Below, one piece after another: positions 22,221-31,555 of a stretch of 64,000 bases of DNA (its first letter is position 1; each line of letters begins with the position of its first letter). The position numbers were made by a program, and so were the translations under genes. The stretch covers positions 1 to 64,000 of the forward strand of contig JANLFK010000008.1 of NCBI GenBank assembly GCA_024655945.1. Reading direction: 5' to 3'. This DNA is from a candidate division KSB1 bacterium. GTDB taxonomy: Bacteria > Zhuqueibacterota > Zhuqueibacteria > JANLFK01 > Oleimicrobiaceae. Below the pieces are notes generated by a model, which did no database searches, had not been told where the DNA came from, and saw only the letters and a list, made by a program, of their open reading frames with translations.

Positions 22221-24380
22221 ATGAGACGTGGAGTGCTTCTCCTCCTGTTCAGCCTCTTTGCTGCCACCTCCTGCATGGCGGGCTTCTACGCGCGGCATCT
22301 AACGGAACCTGTTGGGTGGGGCGACTTTGAGCTGCGCCTGCTGTGGGTGGATGTGGAGTTGCAAGGGCTGTTCTACCGTGCGACCATCGAGTTCTCCCTG
22401 GAACTGACGCCCTACATCGGCTACAACTACTACCGGGCTCCCCGTCCAGGATACTACGAAGTAGAATGGGACTTTGACCTGGAGGCGGACGCGGTGATTG
22501 TGGACTGCCAGATGCAGCCGGTAGACTCTGCGGCAGGGCACTACATTAGGGCAGAGGTGGTTGATATCACCTCGGCGGAGGAGGCTTACCGCGCGCACCC
22601 TGGCACGCGACCGCGCCTTCTTCTGCGCGAGCGCCGCTACCGCGACTGGCGTGGCACAGAGTATCGGGGCTTCAACATGCGCTTTTCGCCGGTGCGCTAC
22701 TCCCCAACGGAGACCCCGGTCATCAAGATGGTCTACTTAGCTCCGTGCCTGCCGCGTCTAGCCGCAAGACGAGTGCAACTCCCGCTTAGTCTATTCAACA
22801 TGTACAAAATGACACAGGCTCGTGTCCGTCTCTACGACCCGGACAACCCAGACGCACATCCCTGGGGAGTCACGGGCTTAGAGAACATCTCAGGATGGCG
22901 AGAGGACAACCAGTGGTGGGCAACCTGGGTTAAGCCCCCCTTCGCAAGCCCAGCCATTGTAGCAGTGGCGCCGGAAAACAAGGCGCGCAGCTATCTACGC
23001 ACCGCCGCTGCCGATGGTGCCAGCTTCTACCAGCTGGCCCTTGTGCCACCCCTGCCCCCCGAGCGGCGCACGGCCAAGAGCATCCTCTTGGCCATCGACG
23101 CGACCGAGGAGGGTTACAACGTTCTGGCTTTCTCAGCGCTCCTGGGAACCTTCATGCAGGCGGTTCGCCTCTCCCTCAGCCCTTACGATTCGGTGGCGCT
23201 CTTTTACTCGCAGTTCACGCCGGTGGCCCGCGACAGCTGCTTCCGGCCTGTAACCCCTGCGGTGCTGGATGATATCTACCAGACCGTTCAATTGGCACCG
23301 CTGCCGATGCTCAATACCCTGCCGCACATGCTGCGCAGTGCCGTCTCCTTCTTCAACCGCCACAACCGGGGGGGTGAAATCTGGCTGGTGACCAACGCGC
23401 GCACCCACGCCAGCCCGCAGGCAACGGCGATGGAGATCATCAACCAGAGCTACGGCATTGCCCGGCATCCCATCGCATTCAAGATCATCAGCAACGACGG
23501 GAGGTGGAGCTACTACTCTGGTTACGTGGGCAACGATTATCTGTACGAAAACCTGGCGCGGCTGTCGCGGGGCAGCTTTGTGCGCCTGCGCACTGCGCCC
23601 GCCTACGACGCGCTAGACCTCATGCTGGACTGTATTGCGCCCATGGCTGCCACGGTGGAGCTGGATCCGGAGCCCCAGAGTGGCCTGACCTATTCACGCT
23701 TTCCCCTGAACCGGGGAAGGTCCAACTTTCCCATCACCCTGCCGTACTACGAAATCGGCCTCTTTGACGGCGAGCCTCCTTTCAACGTCCATTTCTACGC
23801 CAGCGTGGACCGGGCCCTCTACCGCAACGACGCCCTGGTCTACCCCCAACACGCAGACCCAGGCTGGCAGAGCATTGTCACTTACTGGTACGCGTGCTAT
23901 GTGTTAGAGCGCCTCAAGCAACCGCAGAGCTACGCCACGATCAAATACATCGAGGCCATCAGCACCGGGCAGCGCCTGCTGACCCCGTACAGCGGCTTTG
24001 TCATCCCTGGGCCTGATGGGCTCTGCGCCTTTGAGCGGCTGGCCGAGACAACCACTGCCGTGCCTGCACTGCCGGAGCAACCGTGCCCTGCTCCGCGCGA
24101 GTTAACACTCTCGGCCTATCCGAATCCGTTCAACCCTGCGACGACCTTGAGCTGCGACCTGTCTGCTCTTGGGGAGGACGAAAAACTCACGGTGCGCATC
24201 TTCAACTGCCTGGGACAGGAGGTGCGTCGCTTTGAGATCGCGCTGCAGCCGGACCAGCGCGTCACCATCCACTGGGATGGCCGCGACGAGGCGGGCAACC
24301 AGCTGACCTCGGGTGTGTACCTGGCGGTGGCCGCCTCAGGCAGCCTGAGGAAAACCTTGAAACTAACCATACAGCGGTAA
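22221..24380 (+). CDS. secreted VIT/vWA-like protein with type IX sorting domain (copy 1)
   Basis: 719 residues from the ATG at 22221, which follows AAGGAGGG; the frame is open upstream but only this start gives a signal peptide (MRRGVLLLLFSLFAATSCMA). The N-terminal region (about 20-260) resembles a VIT domain. A vWA-like region (about 290-480) begins KSILLAIDATEEGYNV, where the canonical metal site DxSxS is missing. The sequence LLTPYSGFVI, typical after vWA in inter-alpha-trypsin-inhibitor-like proteins, is near residue 590. The C-terminus carries SAYPNPFNPATT, ASGSLRKTLKLTIQR and GVYLAV, the type IX sorting domain. It should be exported and displayed on the cell surface. The second copy starts 17 bp downstream. 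Confidence 0.75.
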   Translation: MRRGVLLLLFSLFAATSCMAGFYARHLTEPVGWGDFELRLLWVDVELQGLFYRATIEFSLELTPYIGYNYYRAPRPGYYEVEWDFDLEADAVIVDCQMQPVDSAAGHYIRAEVVDITSAEEAYRAHPGTRPRLLLRERRYRDWRGTEYRGFNMRFSPVRYSPTETPVIKMVYLAPCLPRLAARRVQLPLSLFNMYKMTQARVRLYDPDNPDAHPWGVTGLENISGWREDNQWWATWVKPPFASPAIVAVAPENKARSYLRTAAADGASFYQLALVPPLPPERRTAKSILLAIDATEEGYNVLAFSALLGTFMQAVRLSLSPYDSVALFYSQFTPVARDSCFRPVTPAVLDDIYQTVQLAPLPMLNTLPHMLRSAVSFFNRHNRGGEIWLVTNARTHASPQATAMEIINQSYGIARHPIAFKIISNDGRWSYYSGYVGNDYLYENLARLSRGSFVRLRTAPAYDALDLMLDCIAPMAATVELDPEPQSGLTYSRFPLNRGRSNFPITLPYYEIGLFDGEPPFNVHFYASVDRALYRNDALVYPQHADPGWQSIVTYWYACYVLERLKQPQSYATIKYIEAISTGQRLLTPYSGFVIPGPDGLCAFERLAETTTAVPALPEQPCPAPRELTLSAYPNPFNPATTLSCDLSALGEDEKLTVRIFNCLGQEVRRFEIALQPDQRVTIHWDGRDEAGNQLTSGVYLAVAASGSLRKTLKLTIQR

Positions 24381-24396
24381 CTGGGAGAGACAAGCC

Positions 24397-26574
24397 ATGA
24401 AACTGAAGACTTTGTTCCTCGCCACAGCCCTGCTGCGGCTGACTGCGCTGCATGGCGCTGACTTTTGCGTCTACGAGGCTAACTATCCGGGTGTCCGCGA
24501 CTACAACGTGAAAGTGGACACGGCAATCCTCAGCATTCGCCCGCAGGGGGCATACGTGGAGATGGAATTGGAACTGGCGGTGTCGTATGCCTTCCAGAGC
24601 TGGTTCTTCAAGAACTACACGGAGCTAGAGTTTCTCTGGAGCTTCGTGCTCCCTGATCAGGCTACGGTAGACGATTTTGCGTTGTGGGTGGGGGATTCCT
24701 TGATCCACGCCACCATGTTGGACCGCTGGACAGCAGAGCTCTTGTTCAGCGAGGTAAGCAGCCCAGTGCGCCACCCCGGTCTGCTCACCCAGGGCTTTCC
24801 CGACCGCGAAGGGCAAGTGGGCCACAGCCTGCGCATCTATCCCATCGTGCGCAACCAGAGTCGGCGCTTCAAGATCCACTACCTTCTGCCTGTGCGTCCG
24901 ACCAATGAGACCTTGAGGGTCTGGCTCCCCATCTCCCAGCTCACCTCAAGGCGCAGCCCAGGGGCCGAGACCCTGGCGATGGTCTTCTATGGCGAACAGA
25001 TGCCCACCCTCATCGGGGCTGAGCCCGGCAACCCTTATCGCACTCCCCAACATGGCGCGTGGCGCTTTACCATCCCCCTTGGCTACGACCGCGTTGTGGA
25101 GCTGGTCTACCCGTCGCCCATTTCGGGCAAGTACTTGTTCAGCTCCTATGCGGACAGCGCCACCTGCTTCTACCAGCTGGCCGTGTACCCACCGGAGTTG
25201 CCGCAAGAGCGAACACCCCGCAACTTCCTGCTGCTGGTGGATTTCAATCGCTTCAACACCTCGGACATCGACGGCGAGCTTCTGCTGCTTCTTCTCAAAG
25301 AAATCATGCAACAGGCGCTCACCGCTGCCGACTCCGCCAACTTGCTGGTCGCCTATGAGGATATCGCTCATGGCGCAGATAGCTTGGTCGCCTGTACGGA
25401 GGGCAACCTGGACCTCCTCTTTGCCGGTGTGCTGCAGCGTTCCTTCCCGTCGTATAGCAATCTGCAAGTGCTAATGCGGGCGGGCGCCGATCATCTTGCC
25501 GGCCGGTATGACAGCACTGATGTCGTCCTTTTCACCAACACGGACGAGATTATGCTGTCCGCTCCTTCCAAAGAGCTTCTTGCCGACCAGATCATTGCCA
25601 TGTTTAGCCCAGGCACCAAGATCCATGTGGTTGACCTTGACAACACCTCCAGCCTGGTCTACAACTGGGAGACAAGCCGCTACGAGACGCAGCTGCAGAG
25701 CTTCTTTGGACGGCTTGCCTATAAGAGTAGCGGCAATCTCTTTTTCTTGCGCTACCATGCCATTCGCACGATTCTGTCCGCCCTGTTCTATGAGAAGGTC
25801 AGCCATTTCGAGGAAGTTGAGACCCAGCTCCGCTTTGCTACGGGCTATGCATTCGGCAAGCACTTCCTGGCCTTGCACGAAGGCTACTACCCCTTCAGGT
25901 TCCCAATCATGCAGATTGGCCAGTACGCTGGCACACTGCCAATTGACGTGACTGTCTTGGGCAAGGTTCGCCTGAACAAAGCCCAGGATCGCTTCACCAT
26001 CACCGAAGAGGGCGTGGTGCCGGGCACGGTAACCTTGGCCAGGGCCTGGTACGGAGACCATGTTCATGCGCTCTTAAAGAAGCCGCAGACGAATGCCACG
26101 GTGGTGGAGATCATGGACATCAGCCTCAAGCAGGGCATTCTCACCCCGTATTCCGGGCTGTTGGTCTTCCGCCCGGAGGAGAATCACGGCTATGAGCCTG
26201 AGGAGCAGAATGCGCCTGCCGGTGGACCTGAAGAACCAGGAGGCTGGCAGGGAGATCCTACGTCTGTGGCAGAAGAGCTGGTGGATTCGCTCGGCGTTTC
26301 TGTAGACCTGGCGGCGTACCCGAACCCCTTCAACCAATCCGTGCGCCTCACAGTGCGACTCCCGGTGGGCGTGGGGGAAATGCGCCTGGTCATCTATAAT
26401 GCGGCTGGCCAGTGGGTGCGCCAGCTGTCGCTAAGCACTCAGCCCTCCGGGGCGCAGGAGGTGCGATGGGATGGGCTCGATGACTCCGGGCAGGCGGTGG
26501 GTTCGGGTGTGTATATTGCAGTCCTAGCCGGCGGCCGGTGGAAAAAGACCTTGAAACTGATGCTCATACGCTAA
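24397..26574 (+). CDS. secreted VIT/vWA-like protein with type IX sorting domain (copy 2)
   Basis: 725 residues. Signal peptide MKLKTLFLATALLRLTALHG. It is a diverged tandem paralog of the preceding gene with the same order: VIT-like region (VEMELELAVSYAF; WTAELLFSEVSSPVRHPGLL), vWA-like region starting FLLLVDFNRFNTSD (again no DxSxS), DISLKQGILTPYSGLLV near residue 580, and C-terminal AAYPNPFNQSVRL with KKTLKLMLIR. Seventeen bases separate the two genes and a terminator follows at 26603-26648, so they form a two-gene operon. The vWA fold usually binds protein partners through a metal. Loss of that site in both copies suggests a metal-independent surface adhesin or scaffold, which is speculative. 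Confidence 0.75.
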   Translation: MKLKTLFLATALLRLTALHGADFCVYEANYPGVRDYNVKVDTAILSIRPQGAYVEMELELAVSYAFQSWFFKNYTELEFLWSFVLPDQATVDDFALWVGDSLIHATMLDRWTAELLFSEVSSPVRHPGLLTQGFPDREGQVGHSLRIYPIVRNQSRRFKIHYLLPVRPTNETLRVWLPISQLTSRRSPGAETLAMVFYGEQMPTLIGAEPGNPYRTPQHGAWRFTIPLGYDRVVELVYPSPISGKYLFSSYADSATCFYQLAVYPPELPQERTPRNFLLLVDFNRFNTSDIDGELLLLLLKEIMQQALTAADSANLLVAYEDIAHGADSLVACTEGNLDLLFAGVLQRSFPSYSNLQVLMRAGADHLAGRYDSTDVVLFTNTDEIMLSAPSKELLADQIIAMFSPGTKIHVVDLDNTSSLVYNWETSRYETQLQSFFGRLAYKSSGNLFFLRYHAIRTILSALFYEKVSHFEEVETQLRFATGYAFGKHFLALHEGYYPFRFPIMQIGQYAGTLPIDVTVLGKVRLNKAQDRFTITEEGVVPGTVTLARAWYGDHVHALLKKPQTNATVVEIMDISLKQGILTPYSGLLVFRPEENHGYEPEEQNAPAGGPEEPGGWQGDPTSVAEELVDSLGVSVDLAAYPNPFNQSVRLTVRLPVGVGEMRLVIYNAAGQWVRQLSLSTQPSGAQEVRWDGLDDSGQAVGSGVYIAVLAGGRWKKTLKLMLIR

Positions 26575-26602
26575 CAACTCCTACTGGGCGGAAAATGATA
26601 CC

Positions 26603-26648
26603 AGGCCTTCCAGGGCTGCAGGTCATCGCCCTGGAAGGCCTCATTTTT
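26603..26648 (+). terminator. Rho-independent terminator
   Basis: A 14-bp perfect stem, AGGCCTTCCAGGGC at 26603-26616, pairs with 26628-26641. An 11-nt loop lies between the arms, and TTTTT follows at 26644-26648. It closes the VIT/vWA-like operon. Confidence 0.85.
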
Positions 26649-26682
26649 CTGCACCCTCCCCTTTCCGTCACGAATATTTCCC

Positions 26683-26712
26683 TTGCGCAATTGCCCCGAT
26701 TCTGCGTACATT
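26683..26712 (+). promoter_or_regulatory. probable promoter of tldD-tldE
   Basis: TTGCGC at 26683-26688, 18-bp spacer, TACATT at 26707-26712, 38 bp before the tldD ATG and after the preceding terminator. The -35 element is weaker than at the other promoters in this window. Confidence 0.45.
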
Positions 26713-26749
26713 TGTCCCCAACCAGAAGGAGCACGTTTCGGAGGACGAA

Positions 26750-28237
26750 ATGCACAGCTTCGACAACCGTGGGAGTGCCGGCTCAGCGCCGCCCCCCTCA
26801 CAGGGGCCGCCGCCAAGTCCGGTGCCTGCCTCTCTTGTTGCCTACGACTTTGGCCTCCCCCCGCGCGCCATAGAACGGGTGCTCGCCGTCGCCCTTGACA
26901 AAGGTGGCGAGTTTGCTGAGCTCTTTTGCGAGTACCGGATAGGCACCTGGATCTTCATGGAAGAGGAGATCATCAAGAAAACCGCGGAGAATGTGTCCTT
27001 GGGGGCTGGCGTGCGCGTCTTGGCTGGCGACAAGACCGGCTACGCTTACACGAACGACCTCTCCGAAGGCGCTTTGTGCCACGCGGCGCGCACCGCGGCG
27101 GCCATTGCCACCAGTGCCGCGGCCAAGCGCGTTGTCTCCCTCACGGAAAGCTCGCCAGGGAGACAGGTCTACGACTTGAACCTCACGCTAACCTTGCTGC
27201 CCTTGGAAATGCGCCTCGACTTGGTGCGCCGGGCCTACGAGGCGGCTACAAGCTACGACCGTCGCATCAGCAAGGTGCAGGTCTCTTTCGGTGATGCATT
27301 GCGTCATGTGCTCATCGCCAACTCTGAGGGGCTGCTGGTCACCGACGTGCGGCCCCAGGTGCGTCTGGCTGTGTCGGCGCTGGCCGAGCACAACGGCACC
27401 GCCGATCTCGGCTTCTTCACTGGTGGCGGGCGCGTGGGGCTGGCCTACTTCCGGGACATACTGCCTCCGGAGCAGATTGCCCGCACCGCCGCCGCAGAAG
27501 CCATCATCCTGCTCGAGGCCGTGCCACCGCCTGCCGGTGCGCAGCCTGTGGTGCTGGGCGGCGGGCAGAGCGGCGTGATGATTCACGAAGCAGTGGGCCA
27601 TCCCCTGGAAGCCGATGGTAATCGGAAAGGGACCTCCATCATGACCGGCCGCCTGGGCACGATGGTGGCCGCCCCTCAGGTCACCGTTTACGACGATCCC
27701 ACCATCCCCCACCTGCGCGGCTCTTTGAGTGTGGACGACGAAGGCACTCCCACGCAGCGCACCATGCTCATCGATCGGGGCAAGCTGGTTGGCTACCTGC
27801 AGGATCGCCTCTCGGCGCGGCTGCTGGGCATGCCGCTCACAGGGCACGGCCGCAGGGAGAGCTACCAACACTACCCCATCCCGCGCATGACCAACACCAT
27901 CCTGGCGCCAGGCCCGCACACCCCGGAAGAAGTGATCGCCTCCGTGAAAAAAGGGTTCTACGCCAAGAGCTTCCGGGGCGGACAGGTGGAGGACTCGGGC
28001 AAGTTCGTCTTCTCGGTCAACCTGGGCTACCTCATCGAGAACGGGCGCCTTACCCGTCCGGTGAAGAACGCCGCCCTGATCGGCACCAACGTGCAGGTGC
28101 TGAAGAGCATCGCCATGGTGGCAAACGACATGGGATACTTTCTCGGCACCTGTGGCAAAGAAGGGCAGTCCGCAGCAGTCACCTCTGGCACGCCGACATT
28201 CCGCATCGACAGCATCACAGTGGGAGGGCGCAAATGA
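26750..28237 (+). CDS. tldD: TldD metalloprotease subunit
   Basis: 495 residues; CGGAGG lies 6 bases before the ATG. The zinc-binding motif HEAVGH is at about residues 279-284 in GVMIHEAVGHPLEADG, and the C-terminal zinc-region pattern SFRGGQVEDSGKFVFSV is present. TldD and TldE form a cytoplasmic heterodimer that degrades unfolded peptides and matures some peptide products, for example microcin B17 in Escherichia coli. The tldE gene overlaps by 4 bp (ATGA). The first 30 residues are Pro/Ser/Gly-rich and look like an unstructured extension not typical of the family. No peptide-precursor gene is visible nearby, so a housekeeping role is likely. Confidence 0.93.
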   Translation: MHSFDNRGSAGSAPPPSQGPPPSPVPASLVAYDFGLPPRAIERVLAVALDKGGEFAELFCEYRIGTWIFMEEEIIKKTAENVSLGAGVRVLAGDKTGYAYTNDLSEGALCHAARTAAAIATSAAAKRVVSLTESSPGRQVYDLNLTLTLLPLEMRLDLVRRAYEAATSYDRRISKVQVSFGDALRHVLIANSEGLLVTDVRPQVRLAVSALAEHNGTADLGFFTGGGRVGLAYFRDILPPEQIARTAAAEAIILLEAVPPPAGAQPVVLGGGQSGVMIHEAVGHPLEADGNRKGTSIMTGRLGTMVAAPQVTVYDDPTIPHLRGSLSVDDEGTPTQRTMLIDRGKLVGYLQDRLSARLLGMPLTGHGRRESYQHYPIPRMTNTILAPGPHTPEEVIASVKKGFYAKSFRGGQVEDSGKFVFSVNLGYLIENGRLTRPVKNAALIGTNVQVLKSIAMVANDMGYFLGTCGKEGQSAAVTSGTPTFRIDSITVGGRK

Positions 28238-29559
28238 ACAAGAGCGAGGACCTGCTTGCCCTGGCAGAGTCGTTGGTGGAGTTCGGCCGTCGCGCCGGCG
28301 CCGAGCAGATTGAGGTGGGCATCCACCGCGGGGTCGAGTTCACGGCGCGCGTGCGCAATGGTCAGATCGAGCACCTGGTGGAGGCCGGGGCGCGCAGCAT
28401 AGGGGCGCGGGTGATCGTCGACCACCGCGTGGCCACCACCTCCTCGTCTGACCTCAGGCCGGACACCCTCCAGCGCTTGCTCACCAACGCCGTGAGCCGT
28501 GCCCGCCTGGTGAGCGCTGACCCCTATGCCGGCCTGCCCGAAAAGGAAGAGCTGGCCGTCGACATTGCCTCCCTCCGCCTCTATGACCCTGCCATCGCGT
28601 CTCTTGGCGCGGAGGAGAAGATCCAAATGGCGCTGGATACCGAGGAGCTCTGTCTTGCTGATCCGCGCATCAAGAGCTCCTACGGCGCCACCTGCGCCAC
28701 CAGCGTCGGCCAGTTCTTTCTCGCCAACTCGCTGGGCTTCAGCGGCTGGTACGAAGGCACCAGCATCTCCTTGGGCGTTTACCTGCAAGCCGGGCGAGGT
28801 GACGAGCTTGTGGAGGACGGCTGGTACGAGGGAGCGCGCCATTTGGCCGACTTGCCCCCGCCAGAGGCCATTGCCGAGAAGGCCCTGCACCGGGTCACGC
28901 GCATGATCGGACCGCGCAAAATAGCGACGCAGAACGTGCCTGTAGTCCTGGAGCCAGACCTCACGGGTGAGCTGCTGTATATGCTTTTCACCTGTGTCAA
29001 CGGGGAAGCCATCTACCAACGGCAGTCGTTCTTGGTGGACAAGTTGGGCGAGAAAGTGGCCTCCGACAAGGTGAACGTTGTGGACGACGGCCTGTTTTCG
29101 GCCGGTCCGGGCACAAGGCCGTTCGATGGCGAAGGGGTGCCGACCCGCAAGACGGTGGTCATCGAACAGGGTGTGCTCCGCAGCTACCTGCTCGATACCT
29201 ACAGCGCGCGCAAGTTAGGCATGCAATCTACGGGCAACGCCTCTGGGGTGAACAACTTCCACATGGCGCCTGGCCCACATGCCCCGGGGGAAATCATCGC
29301 CTCAGTGGACAAGGGTCTGCTGGTCACGGGCACCATGGGCTGGGGCTTCAATCCGGTGACCGGCGACCTGTCGCGCGGCGCCTTCGGCCTGTGGATCGAA
29401 CGCGGCCAAATCGTCCACCCCGTGGCGGAGGTCACCATCTCCGGCAATTTGGCCAGCATGCTGCGCAATGTGGAGATGGTCGGCAACGACTTTCGCTTGC
29501 GGCGCAGCATCATCGGCCCCACCATCAAGATCGCCGAAATGACCGTGGCAGGCGCGTGA
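28234..29559 (+). CDS. pmbA: TldE/PmbA, non-catalytic partner of TldD
   Basis: 441 residues. It has the TldD/PmbA fold but lacks HExxxH, as expected for the TldE subunit: the equivalent place reads VVLEPDLTGELLYMLF. The C-terminal pattern GVNNFHMAPGPHAPGEIIASVDKGLLVTGTMGWGFNPVTGDLSRGA is the family's hallmark, here cited only as a region near residues 340-390. It starts inside the tldD stop codon region (ATGA overlap), so the two subunits are translated in coupled fashion. It acts in the cytoplasm with TldD. Confidence 0.92.
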   Translation: MNKSEDLLALAESLVEFGRRAGAEQIEVGIHRGVEFTARVRNGQIEHLVEAGARSIGARVIVDHRVATTSSSDLRPDTLQRLLTNAVSRARLVSADPYAGLPEKEELAVDIASLRLYDPAIASLGAEEKIQMALDTEELCLADPRIKSSYGATCATSVGQFFLANSLGFSGWYEGTSISLGVYLQAGRGDELVEDGWYEGARHLADLPPPEAIAEKALHRVTRMIGPRKIATQNVPVVLEPDLTGELLYMLFTCVNGEAIYQRQSFLVDKLGEKVASDKVNVVDDGLFSAGPGTRPFDGEGVPTRKTVVIEQGVLRSYLLDTYSARKLGMQSTGNASGVNNFHMAPGPHAPGEIIASVDKGLLVTGTMGWGFNPVTGDLSRGAFGLWIERGQIVHPVAEVTISGNLASMLRNVEMVGNDFRLRRSIIGPTIKIAEMTVAGA

Positions 29560-29607
29560 ACATGGTCAAGCCACAGAAGAGCCAAGCCAGGAGCAGCGAT
29601 TTGCCTT

Positions 29608-29636
29608 TTGACATTGGCAGGAAATTTCTGTATATT
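29608..29636 (+). promoter_or_regulatory. strong promoter of upp
   Basis: Perfect -35 TTGACA at 29608-29613, 17-bp spacer, -10 TATATT at 29631-29636. It lies 48 bp before the uracil phosphoribosyltransferase ATG. Confidence 0.8.
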
Positions 29637-29683
29637 GGGGCGCCCCACAGCAAGGGAATCAAGGGCCACATCCTGGAGAGGCT

Positions 29684-30307
29684 ATGCAGACTGTAGTGGT
29701 GGTGGAACACCCTCTCATTAAGCACAAGTTGGGCCTGGTGCGCATGAAGCAGACCGAGCCCTGGCTATTCAGGGAGCTGGTCAACGAAATCACCTACCTG
29801 ATGCTCTACGAAGCCACCCGCAGTCTGCGCACCCGCACCATCGACATAGAGACTCCCCTTGTGCCCACCACTGCCGAGTGGTTGGATGACGACGTCGTGG
29901 TGGTGCCGATTTTGCGGGCAGGTCTGGGGATGTTAGATGGCTTTCTTCGCCTCATTCCGCTGGCCAAGGTTGGTTTCTTGGGCATCTACCGAGATCATGA
30001 GACATTGCAGCCGGTGGAATACTATTGCAAAGTGCCGGAGCTGACTCAGAGTCAGGTTTTTGTCCTCGATCCCATGTTGGCGACGGGAGGCTCAGCAGTG
30101 GCGGCAGCCGCCGCGCTCAAGGCACGCGGGGCCAGGCGCATCAAGCACCTCTGCTTGCTGGCCGCGCCGGAAGGAATTGAGGCCCTGCACGCCGCCCACC
30201 CGGATGTGGACGTGTTCTGCGTGAACATTGACGAAAGGTTGAACGACCAGGGCTACATCGTGCCAGGCATAGGCGACTGCGGCGACCGCTTGTACTGGAC
30301 GAAGTGA
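29684..30307 (+). CDS. upp: uracil phosphoribosyltransferase
   Basis: 207 residues, the usual length. PRPP-binding segment VFVLDPMLATGGSAVAAAAAL is near residues 125-145. The uracil-binding C-terminal block YIVPGIGDCGDRLYWTK is complete. VVVPILRAGLGMLDG, an early conserved segment, is near residue 70. It salvages uracil to UMP with PRPP in the cytoplasm. The gene has its own consensus promoter (29608-29636). The following metal-exporter gene is 120 bp away and probably separate. Confidence 0.95.
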   Translation: MQTVVVVEHPLIKHKLGLVRMKQTEPWLFRELVNEITYLMLYEATRSLRTRTIDIETPLVPTTAEWLDDDVVVVPILRAGLGMLDGFLRLIPLAKVGFLGIYRDHETLQPVEYYCKVPELTQSQVFVLDPMLATGGSAVAAAAALKARGARRIKHLCLLAAPEGIEALHAAHPDVDVFCVNIDERLNDQGYIVPGIGDCGDRLYWTK

Positions 30308-30427
30308 ACAAGCAGCGCTTCCGCCGCCAAGGCAGAACGGAGACATTCTGAGGATTGGTGTGCGCGGACGTGCGACGAGGCATCTCAACACAGGGAGTTC
30401 CTCAAAGCGAAAGACCTGCCCGCGGCC

Positions 30428-31354
30428 ATGGTGGCGAGTTTTCCCATGCAGAGCTTACCGGAAATAGACCGCTGCTGTGCGGAGTCCGTGCCCTCTCACG
30501 ACACGGGCAACCTCCGCATTGCCTTCTTCCTCAACTTGGCTTTCACTGTGGTGGAGGTGGTGGGAGGCCTGCTCACCAACAGCCTGGCCATTTTGTCCGA
30601 CGCCCTGCATGACTTGGGCGATAGCCTGTCCTTGGGCCTCAGCTGGTATCTGGACAAGCTTGCCAGCCGCGCGCGTAGCCGGCGTTTTACCTTCGGCTAC
30701 CGGCGCTTTTCCCTGCTCGGTGCGGTGACCAACTCCTTAGTGCTCTTGGTAGGCGCGGTAGTGGTGCTGTGGCGCGCCGTGCCCCGCCTGTTCGCCCCGC
30801 AGGAGGTGCACACCAGCGGCATGGTGGCGCTGGCGGTGCTCGGGGTGGCCGTTAATGGCCTTGCCGTCTGGCGTCTGCACGGCGGTCAGCGCCTCAGCGA
30901 GCGAGTGGCCATGCTGCATCTGCTGGAGGACGTGCTGGGCTGGGCAGCAGTGCTGGTGGCAAGCGTGGTCATGCGCTTTACCAAGGCGCTATTTCTCGAC
31001 CCGGCTCTTTCTGTGCTCATCATCGTCTTTGTGATGTGGCGGGTGGCGGTCAACTTGCGCAAGACGGTGCGCATCTTCTTGCAGTCCGTGCCCGAGGCCA
31101 TGGACGTCACCGCCGTGGAACAGGCAGTGCTGGGCGTGCCTGGGGTCTGTGGCGTGCACGACCTGCACCTCTGGTCCATGGATGGCCAGTACCATGTGCT
31201 CACCCTGCACGTGGTCGTGGGCAAAGGCACCTCTTCAGAAGACATGGTGCGCATCAAGCAGCAATGCCGACGGGCGCTGCATGCCCACAACATCCAGCAT
31301 AGCACCATCGAAATAGAAGTAGCCGACGAGAGCTGCGAACTCCAGGGGTGTTGA
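30428..31354 (+). CDS. cation diffusion facilitator family metal exporter
   Basis: 308 residues with six predicted membrane helices. The metal-site motifs are SDALHDLGDS in helix 2 and HLLEDVLGW in helix 5. A cytoplasmic C-terminal domain carries VHDLHLWSMDGQYHVLTLHVVV, and GKGTSSEDMVRIKQQ follows. The pattern is closest to CzcD/ZitB-type zinc and cadmium exporters, which swap metal for protons across the inner membrane. The start is uncertain: ATG 30428 lacks a clear ribosome site, and a second ATG 18 bases downstream is equally possible. No metal-regulator gene is next to it. Confidence 0.88.
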   Translation: MVASFPMQSLPEIDRCCAESVPSHDTGNLRIAFFLNLAFTVVEVVGGLLTNSLAILSDALHDLGDSLSLGLSWYLDKLASRARSRRFTFGYRRFSLLGAVTNSLVLLVGAVVVLWRAVPRLFAPQEVHTSGMVALAVLGVAVNGLAVWRLHGGQRLSERVAMLHLLEDVLGWAAVLVASVVMRFTKALFLDPALSVLIIVFVMWRVAVNLRKTVRIFLQSVPEAMDVTAVEQAVLGVPGVCGVHDLHLWSMDGQYHVLTLHVVVGKGTSSEDMVRIKQQCRRALHAHNIQHSTIEIEVADESCELQGC

Positions 31355-31555
31355 ACGGGGCGCTGCAAGGCCGGACTTTTATTGGGCCGTGCGGGCGGGA
31401 AGCGGCATAGGCCCGCGGCCAGCGCACAAAGCACTCCTATGCCGGCCTGGCAGGAAAAGGGCATCGAAGAGTGACGAACCCAAGACGGGATGAAAAATCG
31501 CCACGGCAAGTCGACGGAGGCCAGTATGTTCACCGACCTGTGCAAGGAGGGCGCC

